Source: Mycobacterium senriense (GTDB taxonomy: Bacteria > Actinomycetota > Actinomycetes > Mycobacteriales > Mycobacteriaceae). Taken from it: 64,000 bases of DNA. The DNA lies in the NCBI RefSeq assembly GCF_019668465.1, contig NZ_AP024828.1:2418001-2482000 (forward strand), in the 5' to 3' direction. Within the stretch, counting starts at the first letter, position 1. Each line of letters opens with the position of its first letter. Shown piece after piece: positions 15,861 to 24,139 of this stretch. The position numbers and the translations under genes were made by a program. The notes under the pieces are model-generated. The model saw only the letters and a program-made list of their open reading frames with translations, ran no database searches and was not told the DNA's origin.

Positions 15861-16194
15861 GCGGGGCTCGGCCACGCTGGTCGCCGCCTGGATGATCATG
15901 GTGCTGCTGGCGGTGACCGGCGCCGGCGCGTACCTGGGCTCGGCGGTGGTGGCGCGACACCGCGCACAGGCGGTCGCCGACCTGGCCGCCTTGGCGGGCG
16001 CGGCGCGGCTGACCTCCGGAGTGGATGCGGCCTGCGGCAGTGCCGCGGGCGTGGCACGACAGATGCGGGTCGACGACATCGGCTGTACGGTCGACGGTCT
16101 CGATGTCATCGTCACCGCGAGGGTGACCATCGCGTTCGGCGGCGCGGCGCGGGCCGCCGCGCGGGCGGGGCCGGCGACGGGAGAAGTCGACTAG
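15820..16194 (+). CDS. TadE-like secretion-neighbourhood protein (Rv3654c-like)
   Basis: The recognisable part is RGERGSATLVAAWMIMVLLAVTGAGAYLGSAVVARHRAQAVADLAALAGAARL, a single pilin-like helix followed by the HRAQxAADLAALA segment typical of TadE/TadG-like proteins. It ends in an Ala/Gly-rich tail at TAG 16194. The frame has no ATG or GTG near the conserved start; TTG 15820 (124 residues, 41 bp overlap with the gene before) is my best choice. It lies tail-to-tail with the PAS/GAF gene (4 bp overlap). Confidence 0.7.
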   Translation: MRPERSRLPSRRGERGSATLVAAWMIMVLLAVTGAGAYLGSAVVARHRAQAVADLAALAGAARLTSGVDAACGSAAGVARQMRVDDIGCTVDGLDVIVTARVTIAFGGAARAAARAGPATGEVD

Positions 16195-17228
16195 GGCGCG
16201 GCGTCGGGGCTCGGCGACAATCCCGCGGTGGTCAATTCCTCGTCGGTGGGCAGGCGCAGCGAGACCAGTCCGGCGTACGTATCCGGTTCGAGTTCCACCC
16301 GGTTGACGGTGACGTGCACGGGCACCCAATCCCCGTTGTGCCCCGGCATCCGCAACACCCGGCTGGTGGCACCCCCACTGAATTCCGTTGTCATGGTGGA
16401 CATCAGGTCTTGGTCATCGGGGTGAACCCGGGGCTTGCCCGTCTCACTGCTGCGCCAGTCGTAGAACGCGCAGGGCTCGTCGAGCCATTTCAGCAACGAC
16501 CAGGTATTGAGGTCGATCAGCGCCCGGTGCACCCCGGCCTGGGCCAGACCGCTGAGGATCCGTTGCGCCAGATCATCGGTTGATACCTCCGGGCCCCTGA
16601 ACTCGGACTGCCAGTTCATCGCCCGCGCCACCAAGTGCTCCCGGCCGTCGGGCCCCGGTTCCAGAATCGTGCGTGCGACAAAACCTATCCGGATCGCCTC
16701 ACCCCGCCAGTCGGTGAGATCCCAGGTGCTGCACAGTGTTTGGTCGGGCTTGGCTTTGACCGCCATCGCCAGCACTTTGGTTTCGTTCGGGTTGAGTTCG
16801 CGGGATGGGAGGTCTTCGGCGAAGGCCCTGCCGAAGGTGACCTCGACTTCGGGATTCTTCCCGCTGTTGATCAGCGATTCGCGGGTGTCGGTGGCCACGC
16901 CCAGGGTCAGGTCCCACTTCAGCGGCCCCGGGATCGGCCGCTCGGGCGGCTCGACGTCGGAGGGACCGGTCCAGACGTGCACGCCGTGGATGAAGCCGTC
17001 GGACATCACCACCGGTTCGGTGCGAATGATGCGGTCCCGCTTGGTCGTGATGCTGGTCAGGGCCTGGCCGGTCTGCACCGACTCGGCGATCGCCGTGCGA
17101 ACCGCGGCCAGAAAGGGACTGCGGCGCAGGAAGGTGGTGATGGGGACGAGATTTTTGAGTTGGCGGCCCTGCGCCACCACGGTGGGATCCCCCCCGAGTG
17201 TCTCCACGAGCAACCAGTCGTGGGCCAT
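16191..17228 (-). CDS. PAS-GAF-PAS-type cytosolic sensor-like protein (Rv3651-like)
   Basis: 345 residues, the same length as M. tuberculosis Rv3651, whose crystal structure showed PAS-like and GAF-like domains without an attached output module. Visible here: MAHDWLLVETLGGDPTVVAQGRQLKNLVPITTFLR at the N-terminus (first PAS), and a C-terminal PAS-like segment (ALIDLNTWSLLKWLDEPCAFYDWRS, VHPDDQDLMSTMTTEF, GHNGDWVPVHVTVNRVEL). There is no kinase, cyclase or DNA-binding domain. The ligand is unknown. It sits between the tad genes and the helicase, on the helicase strand. Confidence 0.8.
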   Translation of the reverse strand: MAHDWLLVETLGGDPTVVAQGRQLKNLVPITTFLRRSPFLAAVRTAIAESVQTGQALTSITTKRDRIIRTEPVVMSDGFIHGVHVWTGPSDVEPPERPIPGPLKWDLTLGVATDTRESLINSGKNPEVEVTFGRAFAEDLPSRELNPNETKVLAMAVKAKPDQTLCSTWDLTDWRGEAIRIGFVARTILEPGPDGREHLVARAMNWQSEFRGPEVSTDDLAQRILSGLAQAGVHRALIDLNTWSLLKWLDEPCAFYDWRSSETGKPRVHPDDQDLMSTMTTEFSGGATSRVLRMPGHNGDWVPVHVTVNRVELEPDTYAGLVSLRLPTDEELTTAGLSPSPDAAP

Positions 17229-17477
17229 GCGGCTGATTTTACGGGGAGGCGACGGATCTGGGGGAGTGCGTCCGATTCGCCGGGCGCCGAAGGCCTCCGC
17301 AGCCGGCAGTCGTCACCGGCGTCCGTTGTGCTTGCGATGCCGTCGGGGCCTTGGTACTTTCCTGCTGCGTCCGCATTGTCGGGATTGCGGCCGGCGCACA
17401 CGTAATCGTTTTATCGTTCAGCGCGACAGCACGCCGCCATTTCTCGAGCAGCAGGAAACGCGTTCTTGGCGTGGGCG
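17229..17477. other. 249 bp intergenic region with no recognisable feature
   Basis: This separates the helicase stop from the start of the PAS/GAF gene. M. tuberculosis has PE33 at this point; I see no PE-like start (no ExxPE motif) or remnant here. It should contain the promoter of the PAS/GAF gene on the minus strand, but no convincing hexamer pair could be chosen. Confidence 0.4.
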
Positions 17478-19856
17478 TCACGAGGCAAATCCGCTGGGTC
17501 GACCGTCGAGGGGTCGGTCGTCCGCGGAAATTGTTCTCCCGGGCCCCTGCGCCAGCTCTGCGAGGACCAGCTTCAGCACCAGCACCGCGCCCGCCTTGTC
17601 GAGCGGGTCGTTGCCGTTGCCGCACTTGGGGGACTGCACGCACGACGGGCATCCCCGGGGGCACTCGCATGCTTCGATGGCGGCTGCTGTCGCACCCAGC
17701 CAGATGCGGGCCTGGCGAAAGCCCCGTTCGGCGAATCCCGCGCCCCCCGGGTAACCGTCATAGACGAAGACGCTGGGCAGGCCCAAGGGATCGGGCCCGA
17801 CGGCGGTGGACAGCCCACCGATGTCGCCGCGATCGCAGCTGGCCACCAGCGGCAGCAGCCCGATCGCCGCGTGTTCGGCGGCGTGTAACGCTCCGGGGAT
17901 GCGCGTCGCCTCAACGCCCTTGCGCTGCAGAGCATCTGCGGTGATGGTGTACATCACTGCCGTGGTGGCCAGGGTGTGTTCCGGCATGTCCAATTCGATG
18001 AAGTCGATCACCTCCCCGGAGAGCCGCCGGCGCAGATACCCCACCACTTGATGGGTGACCCTGACCGGCACCAGGCCCAGCGTGACCGGCCCGAACGTCA
18101 GGCGCTCGCCGGTTCCGGTGACGGTGATATCGGTGATCTCGCGCGCGAACGTCGCGTAACCGGGGTCCTCGGCGTGCACGAACGCGATGCCTTCCTCGGT
18201 GTCCAGCGAGTCCACCACGTAGCTGTCGCCTTGGTGCAGGTACACCGCGCCGGGGTGGACGGTGGCCGGCGCCTGCCCGGCGTCGGCGCTGCCCAGCAGC
18301 CTTCCGGTGTCGGCCTCCACGATGACGATCTGGCCGCCCGCCGAGCCCCGGATGTCCACCGCGGCATGGGGTTCCAGGCCGGGCACCGGAAAGTACTTGC
18401 CACCGCGGCGCCGCAGCAGCCCGTCGTCGACCAGGCCGTCGGCCACCTCGGTGGCGTCGAGGGCGCGGACCTCCGCTTCGTCCAGCGGCAGTTCGGTTGC
18501 CGCGCAAAGCAACTGGGGCCCCAGGATGTAGGGATTGGCCGGGTCGATCACGACCCGCTCGACCGGCTTGTCCAGCAGCGCGGCGGGGTTGTGCACCAGA
18601 TAGGTGTCCAGCGGATCGTCGCGGGCCACCAGCACCACCAGTGCGCCCTGGCCGCGCCGCCCGGACCGGCCTGCCTGCTGCCAGAACGAGGCGACCGTGC
18701 CCGGGAAACCGGCGAGCACCACCGCGTCCAGTCCGGCGATGTCCACGCCAAGTTCGAGCGCGTTGGTGGTGGCCAGACCCCGCAGCCGGCCCTCGGCCAG
18801 CGCGCGCTCCAGGGCGGTGCGGTCCTCCGCGAGGTAACCGGCCCGATACGAGGCGACTTGTCGGGACAGCTCCGGGGCGATGTCGTCCAACCTGGCCTGG
18901 GCGCCCAGCGCGGTCAATTCCGCGGCCCGGCGCGACCGCACGAACGTCAGTGTCTGAGCGCCCTCGGCGATCAGGTCGGCCATCACGCGCGCCGCCTCGG
19001 CACCGGCCGAGCGGCGCACCGGCGCGCCGTTCTCGCCGGTCAGGTCGGCCCGCAGCGCGGGCTCCCACAGCGCCACCGTCCGGGCGCCCTGCGGTGAACC
19101 GTCCTCGGTGACCTCCTCGACCGGCAGCCCGATGAGTTCGGCGGCCGTCGCGCCGGGCGAATCCGTTGTCGCGCTGGCGAAGATCACCGTCGGCGACGAC
19201 GAATAGCGGGCGCACAACCGCAGCAGGCGGCGCAGCACCATCGCCACGTTGGAACCGAAAACCCCACGGTAGTAATGGCATTCGTCGACAATCACGAAGC
19301 GAAGACCGCGCAACAGGACGCCCCAACGGGCGTGATTGCGCAAGATCGACAAATGGATCATGTCGGGGTTGGAGAACAACCACCGCGAACGTTCCCGCGC
19401 GAAGCGTCGGACCTCGGTTGGGCTGTCGCCGTCGTAGGCGGTGGGCGCGACGTCGTGCAGCCGCGGAATCGCCGCGGTGAGCGCGTGCGCGGCCCGCAAT
19501 TGGTCGTGGCCCAACGCTTTGGTGGGCGAGAGGTAGAGCACCCGGGCCCGCGGATCGGTCGCCAACGCGTTGAGGACCGGAAGCTGGTAGGCCAGTGACT
19601 TACCCGATGCGGTACCGGTGCTGAGCACCACGTGACGGCCCGCGTACGCCAGGTCCGCGGCCGCGAACTGGTGCGACCACGGTGATTTGATCCCACGGTC
19701 GGCGAACGCGCCGACCACGTCGGACTCGGCCCAGGCCGGCCAATCCCGCGGCCGGCCGCCGCGCGGTGGCAATTCGGCGACGTGACGCAGCGGATGCTCG
19801 TCCGACGCTGTTCCGGCGAGCGCGGCGGCAAGCAGGTCGCTGCCGAAACTCGCCAT
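17478..19856 (-). CDS. DEAH-box helicase of the helicase/secretion neighbourhood (MrfA/YprA-like, DUF1998)
   Basis: 792 residues from ATG 19856, chosen because GGGGGGAG precedes it and MASFGSDLLAAAL starts the conserved region; the frame extends 22 codons further up. Superfamily 2 motifs: VLSTGTASGKSLAYQLP (Walker A), RFVIVDECHYYRG (DECH), FASATTDSPG, and HQ..GRxGR as WQQAGRSGRRGQG. The C-terminus has the DUF1998-type zinc cluster ECPRGCPSCVQSPKCGNGN. Related MrfA helicases act in repair of mitomycin-type DNA damage. It is conserved beside tad genes in actinobacteria but no functional link is known. It corresponds to Rv3649. Confidence 0.9.
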   Translation of the reverse strand: MASFGSDLLAAALAGTASDEHPLRHVAELPPRGGRPRDWPAWAESDVVGAFADRGIKSPWSHQFAAADLAYAGRHVVLSTGTASGKSLAYQLPVLNALATDPRARVLYLSPTKALGHDQLRAAHALTAAIPRLHDVAPTAYDGDSPTEVRRFARERSRWLFSNPDMIHLSILRNHARWGVLLRGLRFVIVDECHYYRGVFGSNVAMVLRRLLRLCARYSSSPTVIFASATTDSPGATAAELIGLPVEEVTEDGSPQGARTVALWEPALRADLTGENGAPVRRSAGAEAARVMADLIAEGAQTLTFVRSRRAAELTALGAQARLDDIAPELSRQVASYRAGYLAEDRTALERALAEGRLRGLATTNALELGVDIAGLDAVVLAGFPGTVASFWQQAGRSGRRGQGALVVLVARDDPLDTYLVHNPAALLDKPVERVVIDPANPYILGPQLLCAATELPLDEAEVRALDATEVADGLVDDGLLRRRGGKYFPVPGLEPHAAVDIRGSAGGQIVIVEADTGRLLGSADAGQAPATVHPGAVYLHQGDSYVVDSLDTEEGIAFVHAEDPGYATFAREITDITVTGTGERLTFGPVTLGLVPVRVTHQVVGYLRRRLSGEVIDFIELDMPEHTLATTAVMYTITADALQRKGVEATRIPGALHAAEHAAIGLLPLVASCDRGDIGGLSTAVGPDPLGLPSVFVYDGYPGGAGFAERGFRQARIWLGATAAAIEACECPRGCPSCVQSPKCGNGNDPLDKAGAVLVLKLVLAELAQGPGRTISADDRPLDGRPSGFAS

Positions 19857-20139
19857 CTCACTCCCCCCGAGGTCCGTCGTGAATTCGGCCTTCAAATCGG
19901 CCTTCGAATCGGCGGCAGACACAAGTCTGTCGCCGACGCGATGAACATGGTTGACTATTTGCGGTCGCAGCTTCTGTGTTCGTGTAAAACTTTCGCAGGA
20001 TCGACGTTGCGGCCGCGGTTCCTGCGAGGTTAATCGGTCGGGTGAAGTTCCGGCGACTCAGCGAGGTATGGCGGTCGTACCAGGCCCGGGGCATCGAAAG
20101 GCGATGCTCCGCACCCAGAAGAAAAGGAAAGATCGAGAG

Positions 20140-20343
20140 ATGCCACAGGGAACTGTGAAGTGGTTCAACGCGGAGAAGGGCTTCGGTTTCATCGCCCCCG
20201 AAGACGGTTCCGCTGATGTGTTTGTCCACTACACGGAGATCCAGGGTTCGGGCTTCCGCACCCTCGAAGAGAACCAGAAGGTCGAGTTCGAGATCGGCCA
20301 CAGCCCTAAGGGCCCCCAGGCCACCGGAGTCCGCTCCGTCTAG
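20140..20343 (+). CDS. cspA: Cold shock protein CspA
   Basis: 67 residues: [17 protein letters not shown] carries RNP1 (KGFGFI) and DVFVHY carries RNP2, so this is a complete single CSD nucleic-acid chaperone. The start is preceded by AAAGGAAAG. The 283 bp upstream, shared with the divergent helicase, leaves room for the long structured 5' leader usual for csp mRNAs; I see no unambiguous promoter. A strong terminator follows directly. It corresponds to Rv3648c. Confidence 0.96.
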   Translation: MPQGTVKWFNAEKGFGFIAPEDGSADVFVHYTEIQGSGFRTLEENQKVEFEIGHSPKGPQATGVRSV

Positions 20344-20365
20344 ACCGAGCAGACCTGAACGGACG

Positions 20366-20408
20366 CCCCCCGCGCAGACCCGCCCAGCGGGTCCGGCCGG
20401 GGGGTTTC
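20366..20408 (+). terminator. Intrinsic terminator after cspA
   Basis: A nested hairpin: an outer CCCCCC (20366-20371) / GGGGGG (20399-20404) stem and an inner GACCCGC (20377-20383) / GCGGGTC (20387-20393) stem with a three-base loop, followed by TTTCCTC. Confidence 0.8.
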
Positions 20409-20508
20409 CTCATCTACCGCCGCGACCAGGTGCGCGTCGCCGTTGGCCCGGGACGCCGCGCCGATCACCTCAAGACGCGGGTGGGCCCCCTGGCCTACTG
20501 TCGGTGGC

Positions 20509-21108
20509 GTGAGCCAGCTTTCCTTCTTTACAGCGGAGTCGGTGCCGCCCGCGGTCGCCGATCTTTCCGGGGTGCTGGCGGCGTCCGGGCAGATCGTCAC
20601 CGTGGGTGCCACCGGTGAGAGTCGGGTCGCGGGCGCGCGGCTGTCGGTGGTCGTGGACCAGACCTGGCGGGCCTCCGCACTCGCCGAGATGATCCGGGAG
20701 GCGGGCCTGGTGGCCGAAATCAGCCGGACCGACGAGGACACCCCGCTGGTGCGCACGGCGGTAGATCCCTCATTGAGCACGCTGGCCACCGAATGGACGC
20801 GCGGTGCGGTCAAGACCGTGCCGCCGCGCTGGCTGCCCGGGCCGCGCGAGCTGCGGGCGTGGACGTTGGCGGGCGGAAATCCCGAGGGCGAGCACTACCT
20901 GCTGGCATTGGACCCGCACGCGCCGGACACGCACTCGCCGTTGGCGTCCGCATTGATGCGCGTCGGCATCGCGCCCACCCTGATCGGCACCCGCGGTGGC
21001 CGGCCGGCGCTGCGGATCAGCGGGCGCCGCAGGCTATCGCGCCTGGTAGAGAACGTGGGCGAGGCGCCCGGCGGCGATGAGGCGCTATCGCGGTGGCCGC
21101 GAGTCTAG
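20509..21108 (+). CDS. Conserved mycobacterial protein of unknown function (Rv3647c-like)
   Basis: 199 residues from GTG 20509 (VSQLSFFTAESVPP), a start that agrees with the length of the M. tuberculosis protein (192). I recognise no catalytic motif. The first half alternates beta and alpha (TVGATGESRVAGARLSVVVDQTWRASALAEMIREAGL), the middle has a basic tryptophan-rich stretch (TEWTRGAVKTVPPRWLPGPRELRAWTL), and the C-terminus is basic (RISGRRRLSRLVENVG). No membrane segment or signal peptide. It sits between cspA and topA, same strand, which hints at a nucleic-acid role, but that is speculation. Confidence 0.75.
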   Translation: MSQLSFFTAESVPPAVADLSGVLAASGQIVTVGATGESRVAGARLSVVVDQTWRASALAEMIREAGLVAEISRTDEDTPLVRTAVDPSLSTLATEWTRGAVKTVPPRWLPGPRELRAWTLAGGNPEGEHYLLALDPHAPDTHSPLASALMRVGIAPTLIGTRGGRPALRISGRRRLSRLVENVGEAPGGDEALSRWPRV

Positions 21109-21322
21109 GCTGGGGACAACGCCCGAAATTGTGTCGGCTTTCCGTCATTTTCGCGGTTGTCAGTTTGCGCAGGCCCGGCCAAGGGTGCGAAATTGTCAGA
21201 TGCCGCAGGGCGAAGGAACGGTTGCGTACCTGAATTTCACCGGAATTTTCGATGCCGACCTGTCATTCTTCCTGCAGGTGGTCTCGCAGGGGGGACCAAT
21301 CACGGATGGAGCGTAAGGGCAG

Positions 21323-24133
21323 TTGGCTGACCCGAAACTAAAGGACACCGGCAGCGGCGGGAATGGCAGCCGCCGGCGACTCGTGATCGTCGAGTCGCCC
21401 ACCAAGGCGCGCAAACTGGCCAGCTACCTGGGCTCCAGGTACATCGTCGAGTCGTCGCGCGGTCACATCCGCGACCTGCCCCGGGCCGCCGCCGACGTGC
21501 CGGCGAAATTCAAGTCGGAGCCCTGGGCCCGCCTCGGGGTCAACGTCGATGCGGACTTCGAACCGCTGTACATCATCAGCCCAGAGAAGAAGAGCACGGT
21601 CACCGAACTCAAGGGGCTGCTCAAGGAAGTCGACGAGCTCTATCTGGCCACGGATGGTGACCGCGAGGGCGAAGCGATCGCCTGGCACCTGCTGGAAACC
21701 CTGAAGCCGAACATCCCGGTCAAGCGGATGGTGTTCCACGAGATCACCGAGCCGGCCATCCTCGAGGCCGCCGAGAACCCCCGCGACCTGGACATCGACC
21801 TGGTCGACGCGCAGGAAACCCGGCGCATCCTGGACCGCCTGTACGGCTACGAGGTCAGCCCCGTGCTGTGGAAGAAGGTCGCGCCGAAGCTCTCGGCGGG
21901 CCGGGTGCAATCGGTGGCCACCCGCATCATCGTGCAGCGCGAACGCGACCGCATGGCGTTTCGCAGCGCCTCCTACTGGGACATCGTGGCCCAGCTTGAC
22001 GCCAGCGTGTCCGACCCGCAGGCGTCGCCGCCCACCTTCACCGCCCGCCTGACCGGCGTCGACGGACTGCGGGTGGCCGCCGGCCGCGACTTCGACTCGC
22101 TGGGGCAGCTGCGCAAGGCCAATGAGGTCACCATTCTCGACGAGGCGAGCGCCACACAGCTGGCGGCGGGTCTGCGCGGCGCCCAGCTCACCGTCGCATC
22201 GGTCGAGGAAAAGCCCTACACCCGGCGCCCATATGCGCCGTTCATGACCTCGACGCTGCAGCAGGAAGCCGGCCGCAAGTTGCGGTTCTCCTCCGAGCGC
22301 ACGATGAGCATCGCCCAGCGGCTCTACGAGAACGGCTACATCACCTATATGCGTACCGACTCCACCACGCTGTCGGAGTCCGCGATCAATGCCGCGCGCA
22401 CCCAGGCCCGCCAGCTCTACGGCGCCGAGTACGTGTCCCCGTCGCCGCGCCAGTACACCCGCAAGGTCAAGAACGCCCAGGAGGCTCACGAGGCCATCCG
22501 CCCCGCGGGTGAGACGTTCGCGACCCCGGACGCGGTGCGCCGCGAACTCGACGGCGACGAATTCCGCATCTACGAGCTGATCTGGCAGCGCACGGTGGCC
22601 TCGCAGATGGCCGACGCCCGCGGCACCACCCTGAGCCTGCGGATCAACGGCCAATCGGCCGGCCGCGAGGTCGTGTTCTCGGCCAGCGGCCGCACCATCA
22701 CGTTCGCGGGCTTCTTGAAGGCCTACGTGGAGACGGTGGACGAATTGGCCGGCGGCGAGGCCGACGACGCCGAGAGCCGGTTGCCGCAGCTGACCCAGGG
22801 CCAGCGGCTGGATGCCATCGAACTGACCCCCGACGGCCACGCCACCAATCCGCCGGCGCGTTACACCGAGGCGTCACTGGTCAAGGCGCTCGAAGAGCTG
22901 GGCATCGGCCGCCCATCGACGTACTCGTCGATCATCAAGACCATCCAGGACCGCGGCTATGTGCACAAGAAGGGCAGCGCGCTGGTGCCGTCCTGGGTGG
23001 CTTTCGCCGTAACCGGTTTGCTGGAACAGCATTTCGGCCGCCTGGTCGATTACGACTTCACCGCCGCGATGGAAGACGAGCTCGACGCGATCGCCTCGGG
23101 ACAGGAACGACGCACCGACTGGCTCAACAACTTCTATTTCGGCGGCGAGCACGGGGTGGCCGACTCGGTGGCGCGCTCCGGTGGCCTGAAGAAACTCGTC
23201 GGCGTCAACCTCGAAGGCATCGACGCGCGAGAAGTCAACTCCATCAGGCTCTTTGACGACGAGCAGGGCCGGCCGGTGTACGTCCGGGTGGGCAAGAACG
23301 GGCCGTATCTGGAACGCATGGTGACCGGCGACGACGGCGAGCCCAAGCCGCAGCGCGCCAACCTCAACGACTCGCTGACCCCCGATGAGCTGACGCTGGA
23401 GGTGGCCGAGCAGCTGTTCGCGACGCCGCAAGAGGGTCGCGTGCTGGGGGTGGACCCGGAAACCGGTCACGAGATCGTCGCGAAGGACGGACGTTACGGC
23501 CCATACGTTTCCGAGGTCCTGCCGGAGCCACCGCCTGACGACGACGGCAGCGCCGCGCCGGCGAAGAAGGGCAAGAAGCCCACCGGTCCCAAGCCCCGCA
23601 CCGGGTCGTTGCTGCGCACCATGGACTTGCAGACGGTCACGCTCGAGGATGCGCTGCGGCTTCTTTCGTTGCCGCGGGTGGTCGGCGTCGACCCCGCCTC
23701 CGGCGAGGAGATCACCGCGCAGAACGGCCGCTACGGCCCATATCTGAAGCGCGGCACCGATTCTCGCTCGCTGGCGACCGAGGAGCAGATGTTCGACATC
23801 ACCCTCGAGGAAGCTTTGAAGATCTACGCCGAGCCCAAACGCCGTGGCAGGCAAGGCGCCGCTGCGCCGCCGTTGCGTGAGCTGGGCGCCGATCCGGCGA
23901 CGGGCAAGCCGATGGTGATCAAGGATGGCCGGTTCGGTCCGTACGTCACCGACGGTGAGACCAACGCCAGCTTGCGCAAGGGCGACGACGTCTTATCGAT
24001 CACCGACGAGCGCGCCGCCGAACTGCTGGCCGATCGCCGGGCTCGTGGCCCGGCCAAGCGTCCCGCCAAGAAGACGACCCGCAAGGCCCCGGCCAAGAAG
24101 GCGGCGGCGAAGAAGGCCGCCAAGCGCAGCTGA
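21323..24133 (+). CDS. topA: DNA topoisomerase I
   Basis: 936 residues from TTG 21323 (MADPKLKDTGSGGNGS), matching the known mycobacterial N-terminus. The Toprim domain has VIVESPTKARKL and the metal-binding TDGDREGEAIAW at 110-121; the catalytic tyrosine is Tyr342 in YITYMRTDST, the same number as in M. tuberculosis. There are no zinc-finger cysteines. The C-terminus instead has repeated topo_C-type domains (each with a GRYGPY or GRFGPYV motif) and a lysine/alanine-rich tail (KKAAAKKAAKR) that aids strand passage and binds RNA polymerase in mycobacteria. Relaxes negative supercoils and is essential. It converges on the cyclase gene with only 6 bp between stops. Confidence 0.98.
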   Translation: MADPKLKDTGSGGNGSRRRLVIVESPTKARKLASYLGSRYIVESSRGHIRDLPRAAADVPAKFKSEPWARLGVNVDADFEPLYIISPEKKSTVTELKGLLKEVDELYLATDGDREGEAIAWHLLETLKPNIPVKRMVFHEITEPAILEAAENPRDLDIDLVDAQETRRILDRLYGYEVSPVLWKKVAPKLSAGRVQSVATRIIVQRERDRMAFRSASYWDIVAQLDASVSDPQASPPTFTARLTGVDGLRVAAGRDFDSLGQLRKANEVTILDEASATQLAAGLRGAQLTVASVEEKPYTRRPYAPFMTSTLQQEAGRKLRFSSERTMSIAQRLYENGYITYMRTDSTTLSESAINAARTQARQLYGAEYVSPSPRQYTRKVKNAQEAHEAIRPAGETFATPDAVRRELDGDEFRIYELIWQRTVASQMADARGTTLSLRINGQSAGREVVFSASGRTITFAGFLKAYVETVDELAGGEADDAESRLPQLTQGQRLDAIELTPDGHATNPPARYTEASLVKALEELGIGRPSTYSSIIKTIQDRGYVHKKGSALVPSWVAFAVTGLLEQHFGRLVDYDFTAAMEDELDAIASGQERRTDWLNNFYFGGEHGVADSVARSGGLKKLVGVNLEGIDAREVNSIRLFDDEQGRPVYVRVGKNGPYLERMVTGDDGEPKPQRANLNDSLTPDELTLEVAEQLFATPQEGRVLGVDPETGHEIVAKDGRYGPYVSEVLPEPPPDDDGSAAPAKKGKKPTGPKPRTGSLLRTMDLQTVTLEDALRLLSLPRVVGVDPASGEEITAQNGRYGPYLKRGTDSRSLATEEQMFDITLEEALKIYAEPKRRGRQGAAAPPLRELGADPATGKPMVIKDGRFGPYVTDGETNASLRKGDDVLSITDERAAELLADRRARGPAKRPAKKTTRKAPAKKAAAKKAAKRS

Positions 24134-24139
24134 TCCGGC

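Noticed and set aside
19951..19990. TTGACT (19951) with TAAAAC (19985) as a cspA promoter
   Set aside because: The spacing of about 28 bp is not compatible with a sigma-70-type promoter.
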